IMG/VR virus record: IMGVR_UViG_3300034022_000226
Location: 1 to 40,263 of that record
Direction: 5' to 3' (one strand)
Length of the DNA: 40,263 nt
From: a virus
Below the pieces are notes generated by a model. That model had not been told where the DNA came from, did no database searches, and saw only the letters and a list, made by a program, of their open reading frames with translations. Shown piece by piece: positions 19,634 through 28,581 of the stretch. Positions within the stretch are counted from its first letter, which is position 1, and every line of letters starts with the position of its first letter. The position numbers and the translations under genes were made by a program.

Positions 19634-22600
19634 ATGCCGGATTTAAAACAAGCGTTAAGAGATTTTGTAGCTACCTCTAATAGTGGTAAATATACTGATG
19701 AAGCTACTTTATTATCTAAATTTCCTGAGTTACAAGGTTATGACATTAATTCATTAAAAGATTTTGTAGCTACTTCTAATAGCAATAAGTACGCAAATGA
19801 AGATGAGTTATTTTCTAAATTTCCTGAATTTGGGTTAGGTGGACAACAACCTGAATTAAAAAAAAAAGAAGAGCCAATACTTCCAATGGCTCCACAAAAA
19901 GAGCAAGTACCAAGCGCAATACCGGGAATGCAACCTTTTACGGGTTCTCCTTTGGCAGGTACTCCTTCGGAATTACCATCTCCAATAAGTGAGGAGCAAC
20001 CTGAAACTCCTGTAGCTCCAATTACTCCAAGTTATGTAGAACCAACTCCCGTTCAACTTGAGCAGGGACCACTTGGTGCGTTTAATCAAAAAATAACAGG
20101 TCCTGATTACGGTGGTCAATTAACTCCTGAAGAACAAGCACGTGCAGTAAAGATTCAACAACCTGAAGTTCCTGAAGAGGAAAAAGAAGGTTATTGGAAA
20201 AATTTCTTTACAAAATCATTGCCTTTAGGTATAAATCAATTAGATAAATTAGTTGCATCTGCTCCTGAAGCTGTTGTTAATGCATTATTAATTCCACAAA
20301 ATTTTGTTGCTTGGGCAACAGGTTTAGATATAGCTACAAATGCTGATAAACTTGGTAAAGATTTAGGCATATCAAATCCTATATTGAAAAAACTTAATGA
20401 AGAACAAGAGTATCTTCAAAATAAAATAGGGAAATTTAATAAAGAAAATTACGAAAAAACAGGTATATATGAAAATATAAAAGATGGTAATTATTCAGAC
20501 GCATTTGCACTATTAGGAAATGGTATAATTGAAAGTGCTCCTATTAGTGTAGCTATGATGTTTGGAGGTGCTACACTTAGTGCTGCAGAATTAACTGCTG
20601 CAGGTACATTATTATTTTCAGAAGGTAGTAGGGAACAGTTAAATGAAACTGCACCTAATATGTCTGAAATTGAAAAGACACTTAAATCTTTAGCTATGTC
20701 ATCTGCTGAGACAGTTTTCTCTCAAGTAGGTACAGGAACTATAGGTCAAGTATATAAAGATATAATTAAAAAAGAAGGATTAGAGGCAGGTCAAGTTGTA
20801 TTTAAAAACGGGTTAGTAGATATGTACAAAACCGCTTTAAAAAAGTATGGTGCTCCTATTGGTCTATTAGGAGAAGGTATAGAAGAAGTTGCTACTCAAG
20901 TAACTCAAAATGTTATTAGTGGTAAACCTGCATTTGAAGGTGCTGCCGATGCTTTTATTGTGGGAGGTGGAAGTGGTATTGTATTTGCGACTCCAATTAC
21001 TGTAATGAAAGCTAACGAGAACATTAAAAACATTGTAGAAACAAACAATTCTAAATCTGAAATAAAGACCATCTTAAAGGATAAGCCATCTGAATTACAT
21101 CAAATATTTAATGTTCCACAGGCAGAGGAATTTACTCCTGAGCAAATACAAATTGCAAATACAAATAAATCTAGGGATATATTAGTAAAAAATTTAGATA
21201 AAAATGTAAAAGATGGTGTAATATCTTCTGAAGATGCAAAACAATCTGTATATATTTTTGATAAAGCACAGCAAGTTTCTAATGCTGTAAAAGATTTAGA
21301 TGTAAGTATTGAGAAGAAAACAGAAGTAGCAAATTTGTTAAGTAAAAGAAATGAATTAAAAACAAAGATTGAGAATAAAGAAGATGTACTTGTTGTAAAA
21401 GAAAAGCAACAAATTGATCAAATAAATAAACAAATTTCAGATATTATTTTAGAACCTAAAACCGAACAAAATGCCATTCAAGAACAAGCAGCAGATGAAA
21501 GCGTGTTACGCACAGGGCAACCCGAAGTGGGATTGCAAGAAGTGGTCGAAGGAAACGTCCAACCTGAAGTCACTACCGCAGGGACCCAAGAAGTCGTTGC
21601 TGAGCAACCGAAGCAAGAAGAAGTAGCTGTTCCTGAGATTAAAAGAGAGTCTATTCGTTTACTTACAGATGAAGAGGTTAATCCTTTGTATGATGAGATA
21701 CCAATGAATCTTCTTCCAATAGCAGATAACGTATCAAAACAAGATGCGGTATTTGATGCATACTTTAAATCTAAGCAAAACAATACTAACCCTAAATTAA
21801 TTAAGGTAGTAGAATCATCTTTGATTAAAACTCCTGAAGTGTCTTTAAAGACACAAGAGGAAGTTGTTCCTGTAGAAATTACACCCGTTGTTGAAGTAGA
21901 ACAATATGTTCCTATTACTGAGAAGGAAGTGAGGCACGATGCGTTTACAAGAGATAATGCTATTGATTATGAGGAGGATTATAAAACAGGTGATAATGGA
22001 AGGGAGTATTCATATATATCAAGCCTGACTGTTGAGTTACTTGATAACGATGGTAATAGCATAGGGAACTTAATTAAACTTGTGGATGAAGATGGGAATA
22101 TGACTTTTGAAGCAGAAGATGTAGACGGTAATAAATTATCAAAAGACGAATTTGGATTTGATACTAAAGGTGAAGCTAAAAAAGCACTTGTAGATAAATG
22201 GAATAAAACTCAAAAGAAAGAGTTTGATAAAGAAGTTAAAAAGAAAGCTAAAGAAACTGAAAAAGTTGCTGCTAAAGAAGCTAAAAAGAAAGCAAAAAAA
22301 GAAGCACCTGTTGCTCCTGTTATTATACCTGTAGAACCCGTTCAAGCAACTGCAGAAGAACAAGGCATTACAGATGAGTTAATGAATTTGGATGTAAATG
22401 ATGAGGATAGTTTAAAAAGAATATTAGATGCTCTTGATAGAGTAGATGAGAATATATCTAAAAAGTTATTTGGAGGCGCTAACGAGTCATTACTAGCTAT
22501 CCCATTAGGTACTGTTCAGTTGGTTATTAAAAGTTTAAAAGTATTGGTAAAAGGTGGTATGTTACTACGTGATGCCATTAGGAAAGTAGCTACTGATAAT

Positions 22601-25600
22601 AATATATCTCAAGAGTCTATAAAAGACATTTTAAATATTGCCCCTATCCAAGAAGGGTTTAATAGCGTTATGTCAAAAGTTGACGTTATGATTGAGCGTC
22701 AAAAAAGAAGAGGCGTAGAAGAAAAAAGAATAATTAGCAATGTTGATACCTTAGTAAGAAATGAAGAGGTATATAAAAGTGCTGATGATGCACAGAAAAA
22801 AATATTAGAAAGAGAAGCAAGAGTTAAGTTGGGTGTTGCACCAAGACGTGCTCCATCAATAGGGAGAGTTCTAGGTGTACTTAAAGACATTACAAATATC
22901 TCAAGACAAGAGAAATTGCAAGTTATCAAGCAGATAAGAGAGTTGTCAAGAGATGCTGCTAAAGATTTAGCTAATGAAATTAAAGAGTTAGCTAAAACAG
23001 GGACAATTACTCCTAACCAAGCAGCCAATATTATTGCAAGGTTTGGTAAAGTAAATATGCTTAATGAAGTGTCTGTATCAAACTTTGTTGACTATATGTC
23101 AAAAGTTTTTGAAAATGCAGAGTATGTAAATAAAATTGAGCAAGTTAATAGTAAATTAAAAACTGCTAAGAAAAACATAGGTACGAAGATTGGTACAGCA
23201 GATGGTTTAATTCTTCCATTACAAAGATTATTCTCTATTAATCCAACACTTATTCCTCAAGAGTTTTTTGATAGATATTCTGAATTGGTAAATATGTTTG
23301 GAGAAAAACAAGCAGTTCTTTCTCTTGAAGAAAAATCAGCAGTAACTAAAGACGTTGAGTCTATTCTTACAGGTTTAAATGAAGAACAATCAAAAGCAAA
23401 TGAATTAGCAGATAGGTTTAATCAATTTGAAGGTAAAGTATTTGATGATGAAGGTAGATTGCAATACGCTGATACCATTAATAAAATGGTTGAGGAAAAG
23501 GTTATTGATGAAAACGAGGCAGAGATTATGCGTAAGTATAAATCTGACATCGCTCCGCAAGTAAGTAAAACAAAAATGACTGAGCAAGAAATTTCAGAAG
23601 AAAAAAAAGAATTAATACAGGCTTTAAATAAAACACAAGTTGATACAAGCGGTTTACCTACTCGATATCAACGTGATTTAGCTAATCGTTTAAAAGATTT
23701 GGTTTCTACAAAAAATGTTGAAGAATTAAGCAATACAGATTTAAAAAACTTATTAAAAGTTCTTGATAATATCAATAATAATTATCTACCTCACTATGCT
23801 CAGTTAATGGTAGAAAAATTAAATTCAATTAATGATGCGGAGACTTTAACTTCTGCATTTAAAAAAGCAGTTATTGCTCCATTATCAGGACTTTATTCAA
23901 AAATTAAATCTTCTGTATTAGGTTCAAAAAGAACGGCAGTATCTGAAATGGTAAGAAGGAATCCATTATTTTATGTAGACCAAATATTTGGGAACTTTAA
24001 AACAAAAGATATATTCAATGCTGTATTTAATAAAGTATCAGAAGCGGAAGCAAAATTTAAAGCTGATTTAAAAAGAGTACAAAATATACTAGAGAAAGCA
24101 GAGGAGCGAGTTGCAAAATCATTTAACCTTAATGGTAATGATACATTAATGTCTAAGTTTAAGATGATGACTTATATGGTTCAACTTGAATACGATTCTA
24201 ATAAGGGAAGCAAACAAGTTAATCCTGCTGCTGATTATTTAAGGGCAACTATTAAACACATTGACGAAGGGAAGTCTCAATTTGGAGAGAGAGATGCAAA
24301 TATGTTGCAAAAAATACTTAAAGAATTTGCACCTAATGGAGAGATTGATAATGATAAATTGTATAATTCATTTAATAAAGCAGAGAAATCAGCTATTAAA
24401 GATATTCGTGGTGTAAATGAATCTTTAAGAGAAAAAGCGGAAGATACTGCAGCCATTATTCGTGGTGATAGGATTAATCCTTTAACAAACTATGTGCATC
24501 TAAATGTTCTTCACGAACACCAACCTAACGATTTAACTTCAGGTGTTGCATTTGTTAATGATTATAACAATTCAATGAGAGGGTCTACAAAGGCAAAATC
24601 TTTAATAGAAAGAACAGGTAAAGTATCTCCATTAAATTTTGATGTATTTGCTTCTGCTCAACGTGGAGCAAAGTTTGTTTTAATGGATTATAATTTAACT
24701 GAACCTATTCGTACTGCTCGTAAAACCATTAAACAAACTGTCTCTAATTTTGAAAAAGAAGGTAGAATACCAAAAGAGAAAAGACAAATTATAAATGCTA
24801 TTGATTCAGCATTTGAAGAGGCTACAGAGAATGTGTTGACAAATACTTTTGTTACAAATTCATTAGCTGATGATTTTGTTGACTATGTAAATAAACAAGG
24901 CTATAGAGCTGTACTTGCCGGGACATCAAGATTTGTATCTGAGTTAAGTTCAAATATTGCATTTGCTGTTATATTAGATCCTAAAGCATTTGCTACAGGA
25001 GTAGAAAATAAAGGCTTTATTATGTCTGTTGATGCTCCACTTGTTATGGAGAATGTAAATAGCAAACAAACTAATAGGATATTTCCTACAGATACTTTAT
25101 CGGGCAAGGTAATAGATACCAATATACTTCAACAAACAAGTGGTATAAAAGGTGCTAAATCAAAAAATCCTGTTGCAAATAAAACACAACAAATATGGAA
25201 TTTATCAGGTAAAAAAGTTGCAAATACAGTCGAATTAACTGCTGATGCATTAATATCAACCCCTGATAAACTTGCAATGCGTCCAATGTGGTTTGGATCA
25301 TTTGCAAATGAATTTAAAAACATTTCAGGAGAAAAAGTAGATTTTAATAAAATTGCAGCTAATGACGAAAAATATATGGAGCAGCATAAAGAGGCTATTG
25401 AGAAAGCAAAAACAACTGCTGACGAAAAGTCTATTATGATGGGTTCTACAGACAATCCTTTTATGGGGATACTTAAAGGTACTGTAAAACCTGACCAAAA
25501 ATTCCTAACAAGGGCATTTAACAATTTCAATAACTTTATGACTAAGTTTATGATTTTTGAATATGTTTCTGCTCGTACAGGTATTATGGCAGCAATGGGA

Positions 25601-26506
25601 AATGGCTCATTAACTAAAAAACAAGGGGTTGCCGTACTTGGTGCTGTAACTACAAGGATGGTGGTTTATACATTAATGCTTCAAATGTTAGGAACAGGAC
25701 TTATGGGATTAATATTTGGAGATGGAGAAGAGCCTGAAGATGAAAAATCATTTATGCAAAAACTTGGTCAAGCATTTGCTTCTGCATTTACATCAATAGC
25801 ACTTGGTAGAGATTTCGGCAATGCTACTAAACAAATGATTAATATTGGAGTAGAACGTGTAAACGAAAACTATCTTGACTTTTTAAGAGAAGGAGATTAT
25901 GATCCGTATAAAGATGCAATTCAATATTCTATTGTTCCTCCTGATAAAGAAGGTAAACAAACAGACTTGAAAGATTTCTTATTGAATATGGGGGGAGCAT
26001 TTGGTCCTGCATTAAAAACTGCAGATTTAATTGGTCGTAAACTATTAGAGCCTGAAAAGAAAGAAGCAGATGCAATTGAAAGAAGAGAAGATGAAATTAA
26101 AGTACGTATTCCATTAGAGATATTAGGAAATTTAGGATTTATACCATTATATAAAGACATAAGAAAAGTTGTTTTAAAAAATATGTATAGCAGCCTTGAG
26201 AATGCTGAAAGAACTGCAGCAGATAAAAAGAAAGCTGAAAAAGAAAAATTGCACGGATATAAAAATAAATCTGATATGGAGCGTTATGACCCTGAGCTTT
26301 GGGATAAAGTATATGGCCCCAATTCTCCTGATTATGATAAAGACGAGGCAATAAAAGAAATTAAAAAAGCAAAACAAAAATTAGAAAGAGAAATGAAAGA
26401 CGAAATGTATGATTATACTCCTAAATCTAAAAGTGGATTTGGATCTTCAAAATTTGGGCAAGGTGCAAGTAAATCTAGTTTTGGGTCTGCAAAATTTGGG
26501 CAGTAA
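19634..26506 (+). CDS. Giant virion-associated (ejection-type) protein
   Basis: 2290 aa. The N-terminus carries two copies of a 33-residue repeat (each with DFVATSNS, KY and SKFPE). A Pro/Glu-rich low-complexity region follows (about residues 75-190), then a membrane-like Ala/Gly segment (about 280-320), a second Pro/Glu/Val linker (about 625-760) and a Lys-rich helix (KKKAKETEKVAAKEAKKKAK, near 870). The remainder is long and helical. Near the C-terminus a hydrophobic stretch (VVYTLMLQMLGTGLMGLIFG, about 2010-2030) is followed by short FGSxKFGQ repeats at the very end. It resembles large polyvalent-protein (LPD38-type) ejection proteins from memory. No lysozyme, polymerase (DxDxD) or protease motif was found. 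It closes the late operon. Confidence 0.6.
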   Translation: MPDLKQALRDFVATSNSGKYTDEATLLSKFPELQGYDINSLKDFVATSNSNKYANEDELFSKFPEFGLGGQQPELKKKEEPILPMAPQKEQVPSAIPGMQPFTGSPLAGTPSELPSPISEEQPETPVAPITPSYVEPTPVQLEQGPLGAFNQKITGPDYGGQLTPEEQARAVKIQQPEVPEEEKEGYWKNFFTKSLPLGINQLDKLVASAPEAVVNALLIPQNFVAWATGLDIATNADKLGKDLGISNPILKKLNEEQEYLQNKIGKFNKENYEKTGIYENIKDGNYSDAFALLGNGIIESAPISVAMMFGGATLSAAELTAAGTLLFSEGSREQLNETAPNMSEIEKTLKSLAMSSAETVFSQVGTGTIGQVYKDIIKKEGLEAGQVVFKNGLVDMYKTALKKYGAPIGLLGEGIEEVATQVTQNVISGKPAFEGAADAFIVGGGSGIVFATPITVMKANENIKNIVETNNSKSEIKTILKDKPSELHQIFNVPQAEEFTPEQIQIANTNKSRDILVKNLDKNVKDGVISSEDAKQSVYIFDKAQQVSNAVKDLDVSIEKKTEVANLLSKRNELKTKIENKEDVLVVKEKQQIDQINKQISDIILEPKTEQNAIQEQAADESVLRTGQPEVGLQEVVEGNVQPEVTTAGTQEVVAEQPKQEEVAVPEIKRESIRLLTDEEVNPLYDEIPMNLLPIADNVSKQDAVFDAYFKSKQNNTNPKLIKVVESSLIKTPEVSLKTQEEVVPVEITPVVEVEQYVPITEKEVRHDAFTRDNAIDYEEDYKTGDNGREYSYISSLTVELLDNDGNSIGNLIKLVDEDGNMTFEAEDVDGNKLSKDEFGFDTKGEAKKALVDKWNKTQKKEFDKEVKKKAKETEKVAAKEAKKKAKKEAPVAPVIIPVEPVQATAEEQGITDELMNLDVNDEDSLKRILDALDRVDENISKKLFGGANESLLAIPLGTVQLVIKSLKVLVKGGMLLRDAIRKVATDNNISQESIKDILNIAPIQEGFNSVMSKVDVMIERQKRRGVEEKRIISNVDTLVRNEEVYKSADDAQKKILEREARVKLGVAPRRAPSIGRVLGVLKDITNISRQEKLQVIKQIRELSRDAAKDLANEIKELAKTGTITPNQAANIIARFGKVNMLNEVSVSNFVDYMSKVFENAEYVNKIEQVNSKLKTAKKNIGTKIGTADGLILPLQRLFSINPTLIPQEFFDRYSELVNMFGEKQAVLSLEEKSAVTKDVESILTGLNEEQSKANELADRFNQFEGKVFDDEGRLQYADTINKMVEEKVIDENEAEIMRKYKSDIAPQVSKTKMTEQEISEEKKELIQALNKTQVDTSGLPTRYQRDLANRLKDLVSTKNVEELSNTDLKNLLKVLDNINNNYLPHYAQLMVEKLNSINDAETLTSAFKKAVIAPLSGLYSKIKSSVLGSKRTAVSEMVRRNPLFYVDQIFGNFKTKDIFNAVFNKVSEAEAKFKADLKRVQNILEKAEERVAKSFNLNGNDTLMSKFKMMTYMVQLEYDSNKGSKQVNPAADYLRATIKHIDEGKSQFGERDANMLQKILKEFAPNGEIDNDKLYNSFNKAEKSAIKDIRGVNESLREKAEDTAAIIRGDRINPLTNYVHLNVLHEHQPNDLTSGVAFVNDYNNSMRGSTKAKSLIERTGKVSPLNFDVFASAQRGAKFVLMDYNLTEPIRTARKTIKQTVSNFEKEGRIPKEKRQIINAIDSAFEEATENVLTNTFVTNSLADDFVDYVNKQGYRAVLAGTSRFVSELSSNIAFAVILDPKAFATGVENKGFIMSVDAPLVMENVNSKQTNRIFPTDTLSGKVIDTNILQQTSGIKGAKSKNPVANKTQQIWNLSGKKVANTVELTADALISTPDKLAMRPMWFGSFANEFKNISGEKVDFNKIAANDEKYMEQHKEAIEKAKTTADEKSIMMGSTDNPFMGILKGTVKPDQKFLTRAFNNFNNFMTKFMIFEYVSARTGIMAAMGNGSLTKKQGVAVLGAVTTRMVVYTLMLQMLGTGLMGLIFGDGEEPEDEKSFMQKLGQAFASAFTSIALGRDFGNATKQMINIGVERVNENYLDFLREGDYDPYKDAIQYSIVPPDKEGKQTDLKDFLLNMGGAFGPALKTADLIGRKLLEPEKKEADAIERREDEIKVRIPLEILGNLGFIPLYKDIRKVVLKNMYSSLENAERTAADKKKAEKEKLHGYKNKSDMERYDPELWDKVYGPNSPDYDKDEAIKEIKKAKQKLEREMKDEMYDYTPKSKSGFGSSKFGQGASKSSFGSAKFGQ
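19660..19829 (+). repeat. Tandem 99-bp coding repeat
   Basis: Two adjacent units start at 19660 and 19759, each beginning AGATTTTGTAGCTAC and ending in a TCTAAATTTCCTGA segment. They encode the twin N-terminal repeats of the 2290-aa protein; DNA identity is highest at the unit starts and ends. Confidence 0.8.
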
Positions 26507-26511
26507 ATAAT

Positions 26512-26697
26512 TCAAAAATCATCGTCTTCGATTGACTTTAGGATTAGTCGGAGGTCTATAATAAGGTTGCGTATGTCTTTGTCGACAGGGAGAAATTCCC
26601 TGTCAACTAAGTTTTCATAAATGTTTGCTAGTAGCAGGTGCTGTTCATTTATCCTAAATGAGATACGCTCTGCTCTTGAGTTTTCGCTATTGTCCAT
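26512..26697 (-). CDS. Small hypothetical protein
   Basis: 61 aa, unrecognised. Charged and helical, with an acidic C-terminus (SIEDDDF). It starts inside the end of the DnaA-like gene (11-base overlap) and is the last gene of the early operon. Its stop faces the stop of the 2290-aa gene across five bases. A strong hairpin at 26584-26604 lies inside it. Confidence 0.6.
   Translation of the reverse strand: MDNSENSRAERISFRINEQHLLLANIYENLVDREFLPVDKDIRNLIIDLRLILKSIEDDDF
26584..26604. terminator. Hairpin near the convergent operon ends, possible late-operon terminator
   Basis: Perfect 8-bp stem GACAGGGA / TCCCTGTC with a 5-base loop, 78 bases past the late-operon stop and inside the opposing 61-aa gene. 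On the plus strand only a short TTTT (26612-26615) follows, so termination may be weak or factor-assisted. Confidence 0.4.
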
Positions 26698-27199
26698 AGT
26701 CGGATATATCGTTAAACATTAAGTTTACCTTTTTTAGTATAAACTTTTCTTTTCCATTAGGTGTTTTTTTATCTATTATACTAAGTATGTCTTCAATCCT
26801 TTTGTACTTTGTCTCCATTCGTGTTACATTCTCTCTCTCCAAAATTAGCTTTTCTATTTGGTTATTTAAACTAATAATAGACAATTTATTATCTTTTTCC
26901 TCTTTATTTATATATAACACCTCTTTGTCTATTAAAAACAAGTCCCTACACGTAATATACTTAGCCATTAGTCCATTCACCTGAGTAAGTAAATGGTATA
27001 CGTTACGCATATAATTTATAACGGTAGAGTGGTCTTTCTTTAAAAACCTACCAATTGAGGCGTATGTGTAACCTCTTTCTCTAAGAATTTTAGAGAATAC
27101 CATTCTTGCATCTACAATCTCACGTCTTTTTATTTTATCTTTTACATCTTCATTAAATACGGATTTTATAATCTCTGATAATTGTTGCATTTCTTTCAT
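26687..27199 (-). CDS. DnaA domain IV-like DNA-binding protein
   Basis: 170 aa. Residues about 24-65 (RREIVDARMVFSKILRERGY, then TYASIGRFLKKDHSTVINYM) match the helix-turn-helix domain that DnaA uses to bind DnaA boxes; DHSTVINY is the characteristic recognition motif. The AAA+ domain of DnaA is absent. A coiled-coil-like Lys/Glu region follows (about residues 95-150). It could bind origin or promoter sites in the phage or recruit host DnaA-type recognition. A second, different protein with the same domain is encoded at 35496-35798. The leader AAATCAAATCAA precedes its ATG. Confidence 0.8.
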   Translation of the reverse strand: MKEMQQLSEIIKSVFNEDVKDKIKRREIVDARMVFSKILRERGYTYASIGRFLKKDHSTVINYMRNVYHLLTQVNGLMAKYITCRDLFLIDKEVLYINKEEKDNKLSIISLNNQIEKLILERENVTRMETKYKRIEDILSIIDKKTPNGKEKFILKKVNLMFNDISDYGQ

Positions 27200-27212
27200 T
27201 TGATTTGATTTT

Positions 27213-27455
27213 TTAAATTCCTTTAAATACTTCTACTTTAATTCCGTGTGCTTCTAGTTCCTTGAGCCTGTACTCTTGTAGCTTTGATAGTTTCCCATCA
27301 GGCTTCTTTACCTCAACAAATAGAACGTCACAATCTTTTGGTATTGCTATCAGGTCAGGGATTCCGTGTTTATTAGTCATAACAAGTTTTATTACGTAGT
27401 ATCCCTGAGCCTCTAACTCTTTAATCTTCTTTGTCTGTATCTGTTGCTCTTTCAT
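27213..27455 (-). CDS. VRR-NUC domain nuclease
   Basis: 80 aa, the size of a stand-alone VRR-NUC domain (PD-(D/E)xK superfamily). The catalytic pattern is visible: GIPDLIAI (D34), FVEVKKPDG (E48, K50) and the helix KLSKLQEYRLKELEAHG with Q60. Family members cleave branched or structured DNA and are common in phage replication modules, where they may act as Holliday-junction or flap nucleases. The start overlaps the end of the upstream gene by 35 bases, indicating coupling. Confidence 0.85.
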   Translation of the reverse strand: MKEQQIQTKKIKELEAQGYYVIKLVMTNKHGIPDLIAIPKDCDVLFVEVKKPDGKLSKLQEYRLKELEAHGIKVEVFKGI

Positions 27456-27840
27456 ATATTGGATTGCTTCGTTTAAATTCGTTGTATTTATCTAAAATGA
27501 TATCAGGGATATCGTCATAGATAATACACTCGTGGATGGTAACATCAAAGAACCCAACAGGCAATTTCTCAGCAATGTATGAGATCCAAACATTTATTTT
27601 CCCTCTCTCTTTAGTTGGGACATCATTAAATCCTATTGCACCTGCCATAGGTTGTTTAATGGATTCATTTTCCTTCATTGCTCCCATTATTTCTTTTGTA
27701 ATCTTGGCATATAGTTCCTCTACTATAATTACACTAAAGATTTCATACTCGTCTCCTGTTTCTAAAATTTGATACATAGCTTTAAGTTTTTTTAATTGTT
27801 TTGATATTTTATTATGATTAAATACATTTTGTTGTTTCAT
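27421..27840 (-). CDS. Hypothetical protein
   Basis: 139 aa, unrecognised. It has a basic helical N-terminus (NHNKISKQLKKLKAMYQ) and a mixed alpha/beta remainder with GKINVWISYIAEKLPVGFFD (about residues 80-99) and HECIIYDD. A conserved-looking His-Glu pair (HECIIYDD) could suggest a metal site, but this is not enough to assign a function. It overlaps the VRR-NUC gene at its end and the 72-aa gene by ATGA at its start. Confidence 0.6.
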   Translation of the reverse strand: MKQQNVFNHNKISKQLKKLKAMYQILETGDEYEIFSVIIVEELYAKITKEIMGAMKENESIKQPMAGAIGFNDVPTKERGKINVWISYIAEKLPVGFFDVTIHECIIYDDIPDIILDKYNEFKRSNPIYERATDTDKED

Positions 27841-28055
27841 AATTTTTCTATTTCTTGTTTTACTTCATCCCAAAATCTCCATTCTTTATCTAATGGATAA
27901 TGATTCCAATTAATACAACTTCTTATTTCATCTATTGCTATTAATGCACAAGAAATAGCCATTGTTTCCATTTCTAATTGAGTTAATTCTGGATTTATAA
28001 CGCATTCAAACATATGCGTATATAATTGTTCTGCTTTTTCTTTTGGGTTACTCAT
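27837..28055 (-). CDS. Small phage protein, paralog of the 63-aa gene at 39536-39727
   Basis: 72 aa. The core MAISCALIAIDEI followed by FWDEVKQEIEKL is a pattern common in small proteins of Bacteroidota phages; the function is not known to me. The 63-aa protein near the right edge shares the layout (KxxAExL..., AISIAI...VDGI..., then WIDVIEYLEAKI). It overlaps the HNH gene by 8 bases and the next gene by ATGA. Confidence 0.65.
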   Translation of the reverse strand: MSNPKEKAEQLYTHMFECVINPELTQLEMETMAISCALIAIDEIRSCINWNHYPLDKEWRFWDEVKQEIEKL

Positions 28056-28581
28056 AAAAATTATTTTTAAAATGTGAAATTAAAATAGCATCTAAGTTGT
28101 TTGTATATATATTATTTAGCTTTTGACTTACTTGACCTAATGAAACTCCTTTATACTTTGCAAAATTGCCCATAGATTCAAATACTTTTTTTGTTTTTAA
28201 GCATAATACTTTTTTATTCAATCTTTCTCGTATTGCTTGTTTTTCATTTTTTGTTTTTTTATGAGGTATATAATTATCTGAACTTACAAAATGGTTTGTA
28301 TTTTCTTTTGCTGTTACCCATTCTAAATTAGATGAGTTGTTGTTGTGTTTATATAAATCTTTATGGTTAACATAGTTTTTGCCTTCTTGCTTTTCACAAA
28401 ACGATTCTGCAACTAATCTATGTACATAATATCTTTTTCTTTTATTTTTTTTATACAAAAGAACAACCATATACCTATCTGTAATAACATTAACAAGATG
28501 TTTATTTTTTTTTATATTAAGTATCTTGCCTGTATCCGATACCATATAATTTTCGTAACCTTCTATTTTCTTATAATTCAT
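28048..28581 (-). CDS. HNH homing endonuclease with NUMOD4 and NUMOD1-like domains
   Basis: 177 aa. The N-terminal NUMOD4 motif (KKIEGYENYMVSDTGKI, residues 4-20) is followed by the HNH nuclease (VHRLVAESF, then VNHKDLYKHNNNSSNLEWVT, about residues 54-93). A C-terminal DNA-reading helix like NUMOD1 (KKVFESMGNFAKYKGVSLGQ, about residues 132-151) completes the layout. Such free-standing enzymes cut DNA at specific sites and spread by recombination. The region is visibly poorer in G+C than the helicase next to it, a sign of separate origin. Its start overlaps the helicase stop by 11 bases. Confidence 0.85.
   Translation of the reverse strand: MNYKKIEGYENYMVSDTGKILNIKKNKHLVNVITDRYMVVLLYKKNKRKRYYVHRLVAESFCEKQEGKNYVNHKDLYKHNNNSSNLEWVTAKENTNHFVSSDNYIPHKKTKNEKQAIRERLNKKVLCLKTKKVFESMGNFAKYKGVSLGQVSQKLNNIYTNNLDAILISHFKNNFYE

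Noticed and set aside
25129-25530. 133-aa minus-strand open frame
   Set aside because: Antisense to the 2290-aa gene, Ser/Phe-rich shadow composition, no start signal.
19634-26506. Virion RNA polymerase in the giant protein, as in crAss-like phages
   Set aside because: No DxDxD-type catalytic motif was found, and hydrophobic and low-complexity segments fit an ejection protein better.
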